The notes beneath the pieces were generated by a model. That model did no database searches, was not told the DNA's origin, and saw only the letters and a list, made by a program, of their open reading frames with translations. Positions 1 to 6,535 of a stretch of DNA of 11,442 nucleotides are shown piece after piece. The first letter of the stretch is position 1; the number at the start of each line of letters is the position of its first letter. The stretch comes from Acidobacteriota bacterium (GTDB lineage Bacteria > Acidobacteriota > Blastocatellia > Pyrinomonadales > Pyrinomonadaceae): NCBI GenBank assembly GCA_019247865.1, contig JAFBAJ010000703.1, positions 1-11,442 on the forward strand. The letters run 5' to 3'. The translations under genes and the position numbers were made by a program.

Positions 1-397
1 TGGCAAGGGCGAGGGCGGGCGTTTGGGTGCGCCTCCGGGCGACCTCTTCATCATCACGAACGTCGGCAAGCACAAATATTTTACGCGCAAGGGCGACAAC
101 GTCTACGTGACTGTGCCCGTGACCGTGCCGGAAGCGGCGCTCGGCGCGAAGATCGAAGTCCCGACGGTCGAAGGCAAAGCGCAACTGCGGATTCCGCCGG
201 GCACGCAATCGGGCCAGAAGTTCCGGCTGCGCGAGCGCGGCGCGCCATCGCTGCGCAACCCTTCCCTGCGCGGCGACCAGTTCGTAGAGGTCAAAATAGT
301 TTTGCCTAACGTCATCTCGGAAGAGACCAAAGAACTCTTGAAACGCTACGCGCAGTTGAATCCGGAGAACCCGCGCGTGGCAATGGGATTGGAATAG
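1..397 (+). CDS. dnaJ: DnaJ / CbpA-type Hsp40 co-chaperone, C-terminal part (5' end outside window)
   Basis: This is the C-terminal end of an Hsp40 co-chaperone, which delivers unfolded clients to DnaK and stimulates its ATPase in the cytoplasm. The frame is already open at base 2 (reading GKGEGGRLGAPPGDLFI), so the gene enters from the left and the J domain is not visible. About 131 residues are seen. The diagnostic stretch for the second substrate-binding beta domain is present: GDLFIITNVGKHKYFTRKGDN, then VPVTVPEAALGAKIEVPT, then LRIPPGTQSGQKFRLRERG and GDQFVEVKIVLP. The tail ends ELLKRYAQLNPENPR plus a few residues at a TAG stop. A TTG codon at 23 is internal, not a start. The next gene is hspR, 84 bp downstream on the same strand, as in dnaK-grpE-dnaJ-hspR operons. 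Whether it is the main DnaJ or a CbpA-like paralogue cannot be told without the central region, where a zinc-finger domain would or would not be found. Confidence 0.93.
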   Translation, partial: GKGEGGRLGAPPGDLFIITNVGKHKYFTRKGDNVYVTVPVTVPEAALGAKIEVPTVEGKAQLRIPPGTQSGQKFRLRERGAPSLRNPSLRGDQFVEVKIVLPNVISEETKELLKRYAQLNPENPRVAMGLE

Positions 398-480
398 TGG
401 TCTGTGGTCGGCGGTCAGGGGACAGTGAAAAAACTGTCTTTGCTTTTGCTGACCACCGACCACTGACCACCGACCACTAT
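395..480. repeat. Inverted cassette of 7-bp TGGTCNG units with inner hairpin, between dnaJ and hspR
   Basis: The gap holds heptamers of the form TGGTCNG. On the + strand there are three: TGGTCTG at 398-404, TGGTCGG at 405-411 and CGGTCAG at 412-418. In opposite orientation there are four: CTGACCA at 449-455, CCGACCA at 456-462, CTGACCA at 463-469 and CCGACCA at 470-476. Between the arms is a second dyad, GACAGT (421-426) and ACTGTC (433-438 region), around an A-rich loop. RNA from either strand would fold into a long imperfect stem. The left arm overlaps the dnaJ stop codon and the right arm ends just before the hspR ATG. It may act as an intercistronic RNA structure or attenuator, or simply be a mobile short tandem repeat. 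The repeat is plain in the sequence; any function is inference. Confidence 0.85.
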
Positions 481-481
481 C

Positions 482-883
482 ATGAAGAGAAAACTTCGCA
501 CGTACACGATCAGCGCGGTGGCGACGCAGTATGAGATTCATCCGCAGACGCTGCGCCTGTATGAACGCGAAGGGCTCCTCAAGCCTTCGCGCTCGGAAGG
601 CAACACGCGGCTCTACACGGACGAAGACCTCGCACGCCTCGAAGTCATCCTCTCTTTGACGCGCGACCTGGGCGTCAACTTGGCGGGCGTCGAGATCATC
701 CTCAACATGCGCGAGAAGATGGACGCGATGCAGCGCGAGTTCGAGCGCTTCTTTGAGTACCTGCGCGCGCACGCAGTCGAATTCTCGCAGTTCACCGAAA
801 CTCCGCCGCCGGAGGCCGGTGCGCTCGTGCCCGTCACGCGCGGCGGCGGCAGCCTGCGCCGGCGCACCTCCACGCGCGGCTAA
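482..883 (+). CDS. hspR: HspR-type MerR-family heat-shock transcriptional repressor
   Basis: This is a DNA-binding repressor that in other bacteria binds inverted-repeat (HAIR) operators upstream of dnaK/clpB operons, often with DnaK as co-repressor. The 133 residues match HspR in length. The winged helix-turn-helix spans roughly residues 9-53, with the family hallmark HPQTLRLYEREGLLKPSRS (20-38) and the wing NTRLYTDEDLARL (41-53). It is followed by the HspR-typical GVNLAGVEIIL (64-74) and a short coiled-coil dimerisation helix (about 75-97). The tail (107-133) is proline-, glycine- and arginine-rich. MerR metal- or drug-sensing cysteines are absent. The ATG at 482 follows the repeat cassette directly and I see no Shine-Dalgarno sequence, so translation may be coupled to dnaJ or depend on RNA structure. 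Position directly behind dnaJ supports an autoregulated chaperone operon. No HAIR-like operator is visible here, as expected if the promoter lies upstream of the window. Confidence 0.92.
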   Translation: MKRKLRTYTISAVATQYEIHPQTLRLYEREGLLKPSRSEGNTRLYTDEDLARLEVILSLTRDLGVNLAGVEIILNMREKMDAMQREFERFFEYLRAHAVEFSQFTETPPPEAGALVPVTRGGGSLRRRTSTRG

Positions 884-898
884 AAAAATCCTCTTGTC

Positions 899-955
899 GG
901 CGCGCGCGTCTTAGTGATAGAGTGCGCGCCGCATTGACTGTGCGCCTCGCTTTTT
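899..955 (+). terminator. Possible stem-loop with later T-run after hspR
   Basis: GGCGCGC at 899-905 can pair with GCGCGCC at 924-930 across an 18-nt loop, or less perfectly with GTGCGCC at 940-946. A TTTTT run lies at 951-955. It could end the dnaJ-hspR transcript, but the T-run is not immediately after the best stem, so this is not a classical intrinsic terminator. The rest of the 155-bp gap (884-1038) shows no convincing promoter for the next gene. Confidence 0.25.
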
Positions 956-1024
956 AAGTCAGAGCTTCAACCCAACCTCAAGCCTGAGCTAACCTCAATC
1001 CAAACTCTTCCTCGTCCCTCGCCT

Positions 1025-1030
1025 GAGGAG
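1025..1030 (+). promoter_or_regulatory. Ribosome binding site GAGGAG for the TonB-dependent receptor gene
   Basis: GAGGAG lies 8 nt before the ATG at 1039 and fixes the start, which is also supported by the signal peptide that begins there. It is one of the few strong Shine-Dalgarno sequences in this window. A CCTC at 1017-1020 could pair with its GAGG, but a 4-bp stem is too short to claim control. Confidence 0.8.
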
Positions 1031-1038
1031 AAAAGTGT

Positions 1039-4000
1039 ATGCATCGCTACTCTCACCTGCTTCTCATCTTGTTTATTTTTCTTTCCTGCCGCTCAGTCTG
1101 CGCGCAGGACCTGGACGAAGCTTCGATCACGGGTCGCGTGGCGGACGAGAACGGCGCGGTCATTCCGCGTGCCAGCGTGACGGTCTTCATCACGAACACG
1201 AAGCTTGAGCGGAGGGCCGTGACCGATGCGGCCGGAACGTATCGCCTCATCGAGCTGCCGCCGGGAGCATACCTCGTGCGCGTTTCCGCAGAGGGGTTTG
1301 CTACCGCAGAGAGAGAGAATCTGGCGGCGGTCGCGGGACAGCAGCTACGTCTGAACTTCGTGCTGCGGCCCGCGACCGTCAATGCCGCGCAGAGCGTGTC
1401 GGCCGAAGCAGAGCCGCCGCCGGTGGATACTGCGCGTACCATCGTCGGCGGCACCATCACGGGCGAAGAGGCCGAGTCGCTGCCGAACGCGACGCGCTCT
1501 CCGCTCGACCTCATCTACACGCTGCCGGGCGTCACAGAAGAGCCGCTCTCGACGCGCGAGTTGGCGGAGGACCGCGACTCCAACCCACGCTCCACGCCCG
1601 AAGAGGCCGGGACTTTCTCTCTCAACGGCAGCCCTGCTTACTCAAATAATCTGACCATCGACGGCCTCGACAATAACGACGACCGCGCGGCGCGCGAGCG
1701 TTTCCAGCCCTCCCTCGAAGCGGTCGCGGAAGTGCAGGTCATCACCAACCAGTTCTCGGCCGAGTACGGGCGCGCGTCCGGCGGGCGCATCAACCTGCGC
1801 ACGCGCGGCGGTTCAGGCAAGCTTCACGGTCGCGCCTTCTTCTTTCTGCGCAATGACATCTTCGATGCGAACTCCTTCAACAACAACGCGCGCGGGTTGA
1901 AGCGCCTGCCGCTGACGGAGCTGAATCCGGGCTTCACTTTGAGCGGGCCGCTCAAAGTGAAGCAGAGCTGGAAGAGCTTCTTCTTCGTCTCTTACGAGAA
2001 CACGCGCCTGCTGGACACGGCGCGGATCGACACGCTCGTCCCGGTCGAGCCGAGCAGCCTCTTTCGCCTGCCCGCGCCGACGGCGCTCGACGCACGCCGC
2101 ATTGAGAGCGCCTCGTCGCCTTCACTGAACGCGTTGGTCGCGCCGTTCATCATGGATGTCAGCACGCCTCTCATCAATCACATCTTCACCGCGCGCGTGG
2201 ATCACAGGCTCAGCGACGCGCACAACGGAACAGCTCTTTTTCAGTTGGGGCGGCTCGATAACCTGCGCGGGTTCGGCGGCGGCAATCGCCTGGCCGAAGC
2301 CCTGCAAGGCAAGTCGCGCAATTCGGACGCCATCTCGTATACGGACAATTACATCCTGAGCGCGCGGCTCATCAATCAGGCGCGCGTGCAGTTCTCGCGC
2401 CTCACGCCCGCGCTCACGGCCGCCGGTAAGACCGGCCCGGTCGTGCTCATCTCGCTCAACGATTCTCTGAGCGAAAGCGACCCGAACTTTCGGACGGGCA
2501 CGCTCGTCGCTGGCTCTTCGACCGCGGGCGCGAGCGACCGGCTCGAGACGCGCTGGCAGGCGCAGGACACGCTGACACTGCTGCGCGGAGCGCACACCAT
2601 CAGAGTCGGCGCAGATGTACAGCGCATACGCTCCACCTTCATAGACCTCGCGGATGTGTCAGGCACATTCAATTTCGGGAGCGCAGGGGATTTCCTGGCG
2701 GGCGTGCCCGAACGCTTTCGCCAGAATTTTATGGCGGAATCCACGCAGCGAAATTTTTATGCGAGCCTCTTCGTGCAGCACGAATGGCGGCTCGGCGCGA
2801 ACCTCCTGCTGACATTCGGCCTGCGTTATGAGAATGAAACTATCATCCGTGACAGGAATAACGTCGCGCCGCGCTTTGCGGTCGCGTATGACCCGTTCGG
2901 CAACGGCAAGACGGTCATACGTGTGGGCGCAGGCATCTTTTACTCGCGTGCCCTACTTCGCACCGTTGACGATTTTACGCTCGGCGGCCAGCAGCTTTTC
3001 TTTGACACGAATGACCTGCGTAATCCGATCACCGGAAGACTCTTGACTGCGGCAGAGCGACGCGCTTTCATTGCCGCCAACATTCACTTTCCAAGTACCT
3101 TCAACACAAGCTCGCCGCTCATCGAACAATATGCTGTGCGTAACGCGGCCTTCCTGCGCCGCCTCGATCCGGCGTTGCGCATCCCTGAAAGCTATCAGGC
3201 TAATCTTGGTTTTGAACGCGAGCTGGGGCGCGGCTTCGTCCTGGAAGCTAATTACAGTTGGAATCGCGGAATACATCTCTGGAGGGAATTTAATGCCAAT
3301 GCCCCCGTGCTGCCAACAGGATATAGAGATTTAACAGAATACTTGCTCGCGCGCGACTTTCCGAATTTTCGCCACGGGCCGGGCGGCATCCGGCCTCTTT
3401 ATGATGTGACGAGCGCGGGCGAACTGGTGCGCTTCACGCTCGCCCCGTTCGACCCGACGAACCCGGCGCGTTGTCCTTCGCCTTTCACTCCGAGCAATCC
3501 TGATGTCGTCGGCTGCATTGTTGAGTTTGGCATTCCAATCACTTTGATAAACCTGAACAGCTTCACTTCCTCCACTTCGGTAGATGTCGCGCTCGCCGCC
3601 TTGAGAGATTTGCGACCGGACCCAACGCGCGGCGAAGTTGAACAACTGGCGAGCATCGGCAACAGCTTCTACCACGGCCTGACGCTGGAGCTGCGCCGCC
3701 GCTTCAGCAGCAAAAAGAGCGGGTTCAGTCTCTCTTTTCGCGCCGCTTATACCTTGTCACATCTGATTGATGACGGCATTGTGAATACTTCCGATGCGCT
3801 CACGCCGGCAGACTTTCGCAGGGAGCGTGCGCGCTCCCTGATCGACCGTCGCCACCGCTTCGTCTTCTCCGGGACCTTCGACCTGCCGCGTACTTTGGGA
3901 CGCCTGCGAGTCTCGCCCATCCTCCGCCTTGCATCAGGCGCACCGTTTAATATTTCTATCAACGGTGCGGATCGCAACCTGGATGATGTGAGCAACGACC

Positions 4001-4395
4001 GCCCCATTTTTACGGGCGATATCAGGCGACTGCTCGCGCGTCATCCGGGCGACCCGATTGATGCTTCGTTGCTTAATTACTTCTCGCTTCCGACCATCGG
4101 CCGCACGGGCAATCTGCCGCGCAACGCAGGCAGCGGGCCGGGACTGTTTCTCTTTGACCTCAACCTGACGCGTGAGTTTCGCATCGGCGAGCGTGTGCGC
4201 GTGCGCCCCACCATCGAGATCGATAACGTGCTCAACAAGGCTGTGTGGAGCTTCGGCTCCGAATTTATCAACTTCAAGGCTTTGAGCCCCGCCGCCACGC
4301 CAAGTGAGCGACAGGCTCTGCTCGATTCATTCCTGCTGACCACACGCACCCTGCGCCCGCGCATGATGCGGTTCGGGATTCGTTTCGATTTTTGA
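1039..4395 (+). CDS. TonB-dependent receptor-like outer-membrane protein with N-terminal carboxypeptidase-regulatory domain
   Basis: This is a large outer-membrane beta-barrel of the Oar-like type abundant in Acidobacteriota; the substrate is unknown. Residues 1-22 form a signal peptide: a short basic start, a hydrophobic LLLILFIFL core and likely cleavage after VCA before QDLD. Residues 28-111 are a carboxypeptidase-regulatory (Ig-like) domain, with ITGRVADENGAVIPRASVTV and GTYRLIELPPGAYLVRVSAEGF. Residues 138-258 match the plug domain: LPNATRSPLDLIYTLPGV, NNLTIDGLDNND and VQVITNQFSAEYGRASGG. The remainder (about 260-1118) is the barrel, with typical strands such as GRAFFFLRNDIFDANSFNN, and ends in RFGIRFDF. 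The terminal aromatic residue is the usual barrel-insertion signal. Its 1118 residues are normal for the class and no break is seen. I see no clear TonB box and no SusD-like, TonB or ExbBD partner alongside, so it looks like a stand-alone gene. Specificity cannot be deduced from sequence. Confidence 0.88.
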   Translation: MHRYSHLLLILFIFLSCRSVCAQDLDEASITGRVADENGAVIPRASVTVFITNTKLERRAVTDAAGTYRLIELPPGAYLVRVSAEGFATAERENLAAVAGQQLRLNFVLRPATVNAAQSVSAEAEPPPVDTARTIVGGTITGEEAESLPNATRSPLDLIYTLPGVTEEPLSTRELAEDRDSNPRSTPEEAGTFSLNGSPAYSNNLTIDGLDNNDDRAARERFQPSLEAVAEVQVITNQFSAEYGRASGGRINLRTRGGSGKLHGRAFFFLRNDIFDANSFNNNARGLKRLPLTELNPGFTLSGPLKVKQSWKSFFFVSYENTRLLDTARIDTLVPVEPSSLFRLPAPTALDARRIESASSPSLNALVAPFIMDVSTPLINHIFTARVDHRLSDAHNGTALFQLGRLDNLRGFGGGNRLAEALQGKSRNSDAISYTDNYILSARLINQARVQFSRLTPALTAAGKTGPVVLISLNDSLSESDPNFRTGTLVAGSSTAGASDRLETRWQAQDTLTLLRGAHTIRVGADVQRIRSTFIDLADVSGTFNFGSAGDFLAGVPERFRQNFMAESTQRNFYASLFVQHEWRLGANLLLTFGLRYENETIIRDRNNVAPRFAVAYDPFGNGKTVIRVGAGIFYSRALLRTVDDFTLGGQQLFFDTNDLRNPITGRLLTAAERRAFIAANIHFPSTFNTSSPLIEQYAVRNAAFLRRLDPALRIPESYQANLGFERELGRGFVLEANYSWNRGIHLWREFNANAPVLPTGYRDLTEYLLARDFPNFRHGPGGIRPLYDVTSAGELVRFTLAPFDPTNPARCPSPFTPSNPDVVGCIVEFGIPITLINLNSFTSSTSVDVALAALRDLRPDPTRGEVEQLASIGNSFYHGLTLELRRRFSSKKSGFSLSFRAAYTLSHLIDDGIVNTSDALTPADFRRERARSLIDRRHRFVFSGTFDLPRTLGRLRVSPILRLASGAPFNISINGADRNLDDVSNDRPIFTGDIRRLLARHPGDPIDASLLNYFSLPTIGRTGNLPRNAGSGPGLFLFDLNLTREFRIGERVRVRPTIEIDNVLNKAVWSFGSEFINFKALSPAATPSERQALLDSFLLTTRTLRPRMMRFGIRFDF

Positions 4396-4399
4396 AAAT

Positions 4400-4415
4400 A
4401 GAAGTGAGCGCTTCT
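4400..4415 (+). other. Short stem-loop after the receptor gene
   Basis: AGAAG at 4400-4404 pairs with CTTCT at 4411-4415 around a 6-nt loop, directly after the stop codon at 4393-4395. There is no T-run behind it, so a terminator role is only a guess. Confidence 0.2.
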
Positions 4416-4420
4416 GTTGC

Positions 4421-4460
4421 TTGCGCGTTGGTGATTGACCTTATTAACATAGGGGTGTTA
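4421..4460 (+). promoter_or_regulatory. Weak candidate promoter and small dyad upstream of uup
   Basis: TTGCGC (4421-4426) and TAACAT (4445-4450) are separated by 18 bp and resemble a sigma-70 promoter imperfectly. TAACA (4445-4449) is also inverted as TGTTA (4456-4460) around TAGGGG. The dyad could be an operator overlapping the -10 box or a small hairpin presenting a GGGG. This patch is more AT-rich than its surroundings, which is the main reason to suspect a promoter. No good Shine-Dalgarno sequence sits at normal distance from the uup ATG at 4474. Confidence 0.3.
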
Positions 4461-4473
4461 TCCGACCGCAATC

Positions 4474-6369
4474 ATGCATATTCTTTCCATCGAAGCTATC
4501 AGTAAGAACTATGGGCTGAGGCCGCTCTTCGAGCAGGTCAGTCTGGGCTTGAACTCGGACGACCGCATCGGCGTGGTCGGGGTCAACGGTTCCGGCAAGA
4601 CTACCTTGCTGCGGCTCATCGCCGGAGCAGAACAGCCGGACACGGGCCGGATTATTTTCGCGGAGGGCGTCTCCACCGGCTATCTGCCGCAGAATCCGCC
4701 TTACGCGCCGGAAGAGACGGTGCTCGACGCGGTCTTCGCCGCGAGCAACGCCAAGATGGAGCTGCTCTTGGATTACGAGCGTGCGTGTCAGGAGCTGGCG
4801 GCCGGTGGCCCGGATGAAGAGCGTCTGTTGAATCGCGTCTCTGAGCTGGCACATCGCCTCGAAGCTTCAGGCGCGTGGGAAGTCGAGACCAATGCACGCA
4901 TCATTCTCGGCAAGCTGGGCATCGCCGACACGACCGCACGGATGGGGACGCTCTCCGGCGGACAGCGAAAGCGCGTCGCGCTCGCACATGCGCTGATAGA
5001 GAACCCGGACCTGCTCATCCTGGATGAGCCGACCAACCATCTCGACGCGGAAACGATCTCGTGGCTCGAAGAATATCTTACACGGTACAGCGGCGCGCTC
5101 CTGCTCGTCACACACGACCGCTATTTCCTCGACCGCGTGACCCGGCGCATTCTTGAGATAGATCGGAGCACCGTGCAGAGCTTTGATGGCAACTATGCTT
5201 ACTATCTGGAAAAGAAGGAGGAGCAGGAACAGGCGCGTGCGGTCGAAGGACAGAAGCGTGAGATGCTGATCCGGCGCGAGCTGGCGTGGCTCAGGCGCGG
5301 CGCGAAGGCGCGCACGCGCAAGTCCAAAGCACGCATTGACCGCGCCGAAAGCCTGATGGCGCAGCCCAAAGAAACAGTCCGCGCCGGGCTTGATATCTCG
5401 CTCAGCTCAAGCCGGATCGGCCGCAAGATTCTGGAGCTGCGCGATCTCACCAAAGCCTATGACGGCGAAGTGCTGGTCGAAGGCTTCAGCTACACGGTCA
5501 AACCAGGCGACCGCATCGGCATCATCGGCCCGAACGGCGCGGGCAAGACCACGCTGCTTGAAATGATTACCGGGCGCGTCGCGCCGGACAGCGGCACGCT
5601 CGAAATCGGCCAGACTGTGCGTTTCGGTTATTACGATCAGGAGAACCGCGCGCTCAATGAAGAAGTGCGCGTGATAGATTACATACGCGAGATCGCCGAG
5701 CGCATCGAGACGGCGGACGGCACGTTTATCACGGCGAGCCAGATGCTGGAAAAATTTCTCTTCACGGGCGCGATGCAGTATGCACCCATAGCCAAGCTTT
5801 CGGGCGGCGAGCGGCGGCGGCTGTACCTGCTGAGTGTGCTGATGTCCGCGCCGAACGTGTTGCTGCTCGACGAGCCGACGAACGACCTGGACATTCAAAC
5901 TCTGGTCACGCTGGAGGACTATCTGGACAACTTCGGCGGCTGCCTGATCGTCGTCAGCCACGACCGGTATTTCCTCGACCGCACGGTCGAGCACATCTTT
6001 CGCTTTGAAGGCGCAGGACGCGTGCGCGAATATCCCGGAAACTATTCCGCCTTCCTCGAAACACGCAAAGCGGAGGAGCGGGACGCCGTCGCCAGCCAGC
6101 CCGCGACGGCCGGACGGGACGCCAAACGCGAGAAGGGCGCGACGGCTGCTGCCAAACGCAAGCTGACCTTCAAAGAGCGTAAAGAGCTGGAAGAGACCGA
6201 AGCGCGTATCCAATCGGCTGAACTGCGTCAGGCCGAAATCGAGACGGAGCTATCTGCCAACGCAAGCGACGCCTATTTCGTCAACCAACTCTATCAGGAG
6301 CGTGAGCAGTTGACGGCGCAGCTAGCCACCGACCTCGAACGCTGGGCGGAGCTGGCGGAGCTGGCTTGA
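4474..6369 (+). CDS. uup: ABC-F family ATPase, Uup-like
   Basis: This is a soluble tandem-ATPase ABC-F protein without membrane segments. Uup proteins act on ribosomes and/or branched DNA and limit transposon precise excision. The first nucleotide-binding domain has Walker A GVNGSGKTT (36-44), signature LSGGQ (160-164), Walker B LLILDEPTNHLD (180-191) and switch His214. The second has GPNGAGKTT (352-360), LSGGE (442-446), VLLLDEPTNDLD (462-473) and His496, so both sites look catalytically intact. The inter-domain linker contains FDGNYAYYLEKKEEQ (237-251) and ELAWLRRGAKARTRKSKARI (269-288), a hallmark that points to Uup rather than EttA. A basic, Ala-rich segment (about 535-565) leads into a C-terminal coiled coil (565-631), the DNA/RNA-binding extension typical of Uup. 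The 631-residue length matches E. coli Uup (about 635). The N-terminus MHILSIEAISKNYG fits the family start. It is not obviously in an operon with its neighbours. Confidence 0.92.
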   Translation: MHILSIEAISKNYGLRPLFEQVSLGLNSDDRIGVVGVNGSGKTTLLRLIAGAEQPDTGRIIFAEGVSTGYLPQNPPYAPEETVLDAVFAASNAKMELLLDYERACQELAAGGPDEERLLNRVSELAHRLEASGAWEVETNARIILGKLGIADTTARMGTLSGGQRKRVALAHALIENPDLLILDEPTNHLDAETISWLEEYLTRYSGALLLVTHDRYFLDRVTRRILEIDRSTVQSFDGNYAYYLEKKEEQEQARAVEGQKREMLIRRELAWLRRGAKARTRKSKARIDRAESLMAQPKETVRAGLDISLSSSRIGRKILELRDLTKAYDGEVLVEGFSYTVKPGDRIGIIGPNGAGKTTLLEMITGRVAPDSGTLEIGQTVRFGYYDQENRALNEEVRVIDYIREIAERIETADGTFITASQMLEKFLFTGAMQYAPIAKLSGGERRRLYLLSVLMSAPNVLLLDEPTNDLDIQTLVTLEDYLDNFGGCLIVVSHDRYFLDRTVEHIFRFEGAGRVREYPGNYSAFLETRKAEERDAVASQPATAGRDAKREKGATAAAKRKLTFKERKELEETEARIQSAELRQAEIETELSANASDAYFVNQLYQEREQLTAQLATDLERWAELAELA

Positions 6370-6382
6370 AGGTAGTGACTCA

Positions 6383-6398
6383 GTTTGAGGAATCAAAC
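6383..6398 (+). other. Perfect 6-bp hairpin with GGAA loop after uup
   Basis: GTTTGA (6383-6388) and TCAAAC (6393-6398) pair perfectly around GGAA, 14 nt past the uup stop. It sits just before the larger inverted cassette and could add to 3'-end structure. No T-run follows it. Confidence 0.4.
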
Positions 6399-6407
6399 CA
6401 AAGAATC

Positions 6408-6469
6408 TCCCGCAAAGGCGCAGAGAAAAGCATTCTTGTCTTCCTTTGAGTCTTTGCGCCTTTGCGGGA
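6408..6469. repeat. Inverted cassette of 8-bp CGCAAAGG units after uup, terminator-like
   Basis: An 18-bp inverted repeat spans 6408-6425 and 6452-6469 with a single mismatch and a 26-nt loop. Each arm is built of octamers. The left arm has CGCAAAGG (6411-6418) and CGCAGAGA (6419-6426). The right arm has the complement forms CCTTTGAG (6443-6450), TCTTTGCG (6451-6458) and CCTTTGCG (6459-6466). A TTTTT run at 6475-6479 lies shortly after the right arm, so the transcript could fold as a strong terminator for uup. The design (short-period units in both orientations after a stop codon) is the same as in the dnaJ/hspR gap, with an unrelated unit. The remainder of the 166-bp gap shows no clear promoter or RBS for iaaA. 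Confidence 0.8.
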
Positions 6470-6535
6470 ACCTGTTTTTGAACTTGTCCCACGACCTGAT
6501 CGCGTGTGAGGTTGACGTGTTGAGCGAAACTTCGC

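Noticed and set aside
1..30. TTG at 23 as the start of a short 124-residue protein
   Set aside because: The reading frame and DnaJ similarity continue upstream to base 2, so the TTG is an internal leucine codon of a truncated gene.
395..480. CRISPR array in the dnaJ/hspR gap
   Set aside because: The units are only 7 bp, contiguous without spacers, and occur in both orientations; this is a short tandem repeat, not a CRISPR.
934..960. TTGACT at 934-939 as a -35 box for the receptor gene
   Set aside because: No acceptable -10 hexamer lies 16-18 bp downstream; the best candidates match the consensus poorly.
961..1000. HspR HAIR-like operator in the CCTCAAG/CTGAGCT stretch
   Set aside because: The half-sites do not form the CTTGAGT-N7-ACTCAAG arrangement, and the similarity is limited to a few bases.
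5407..6213. Open - strand frame of about 268 codons opposite uup
   Set aside because: It lies wholly inside the conserved second ATPase half of uup and is Ala/Arg/Val-rich without motifs; a compositional shadow.
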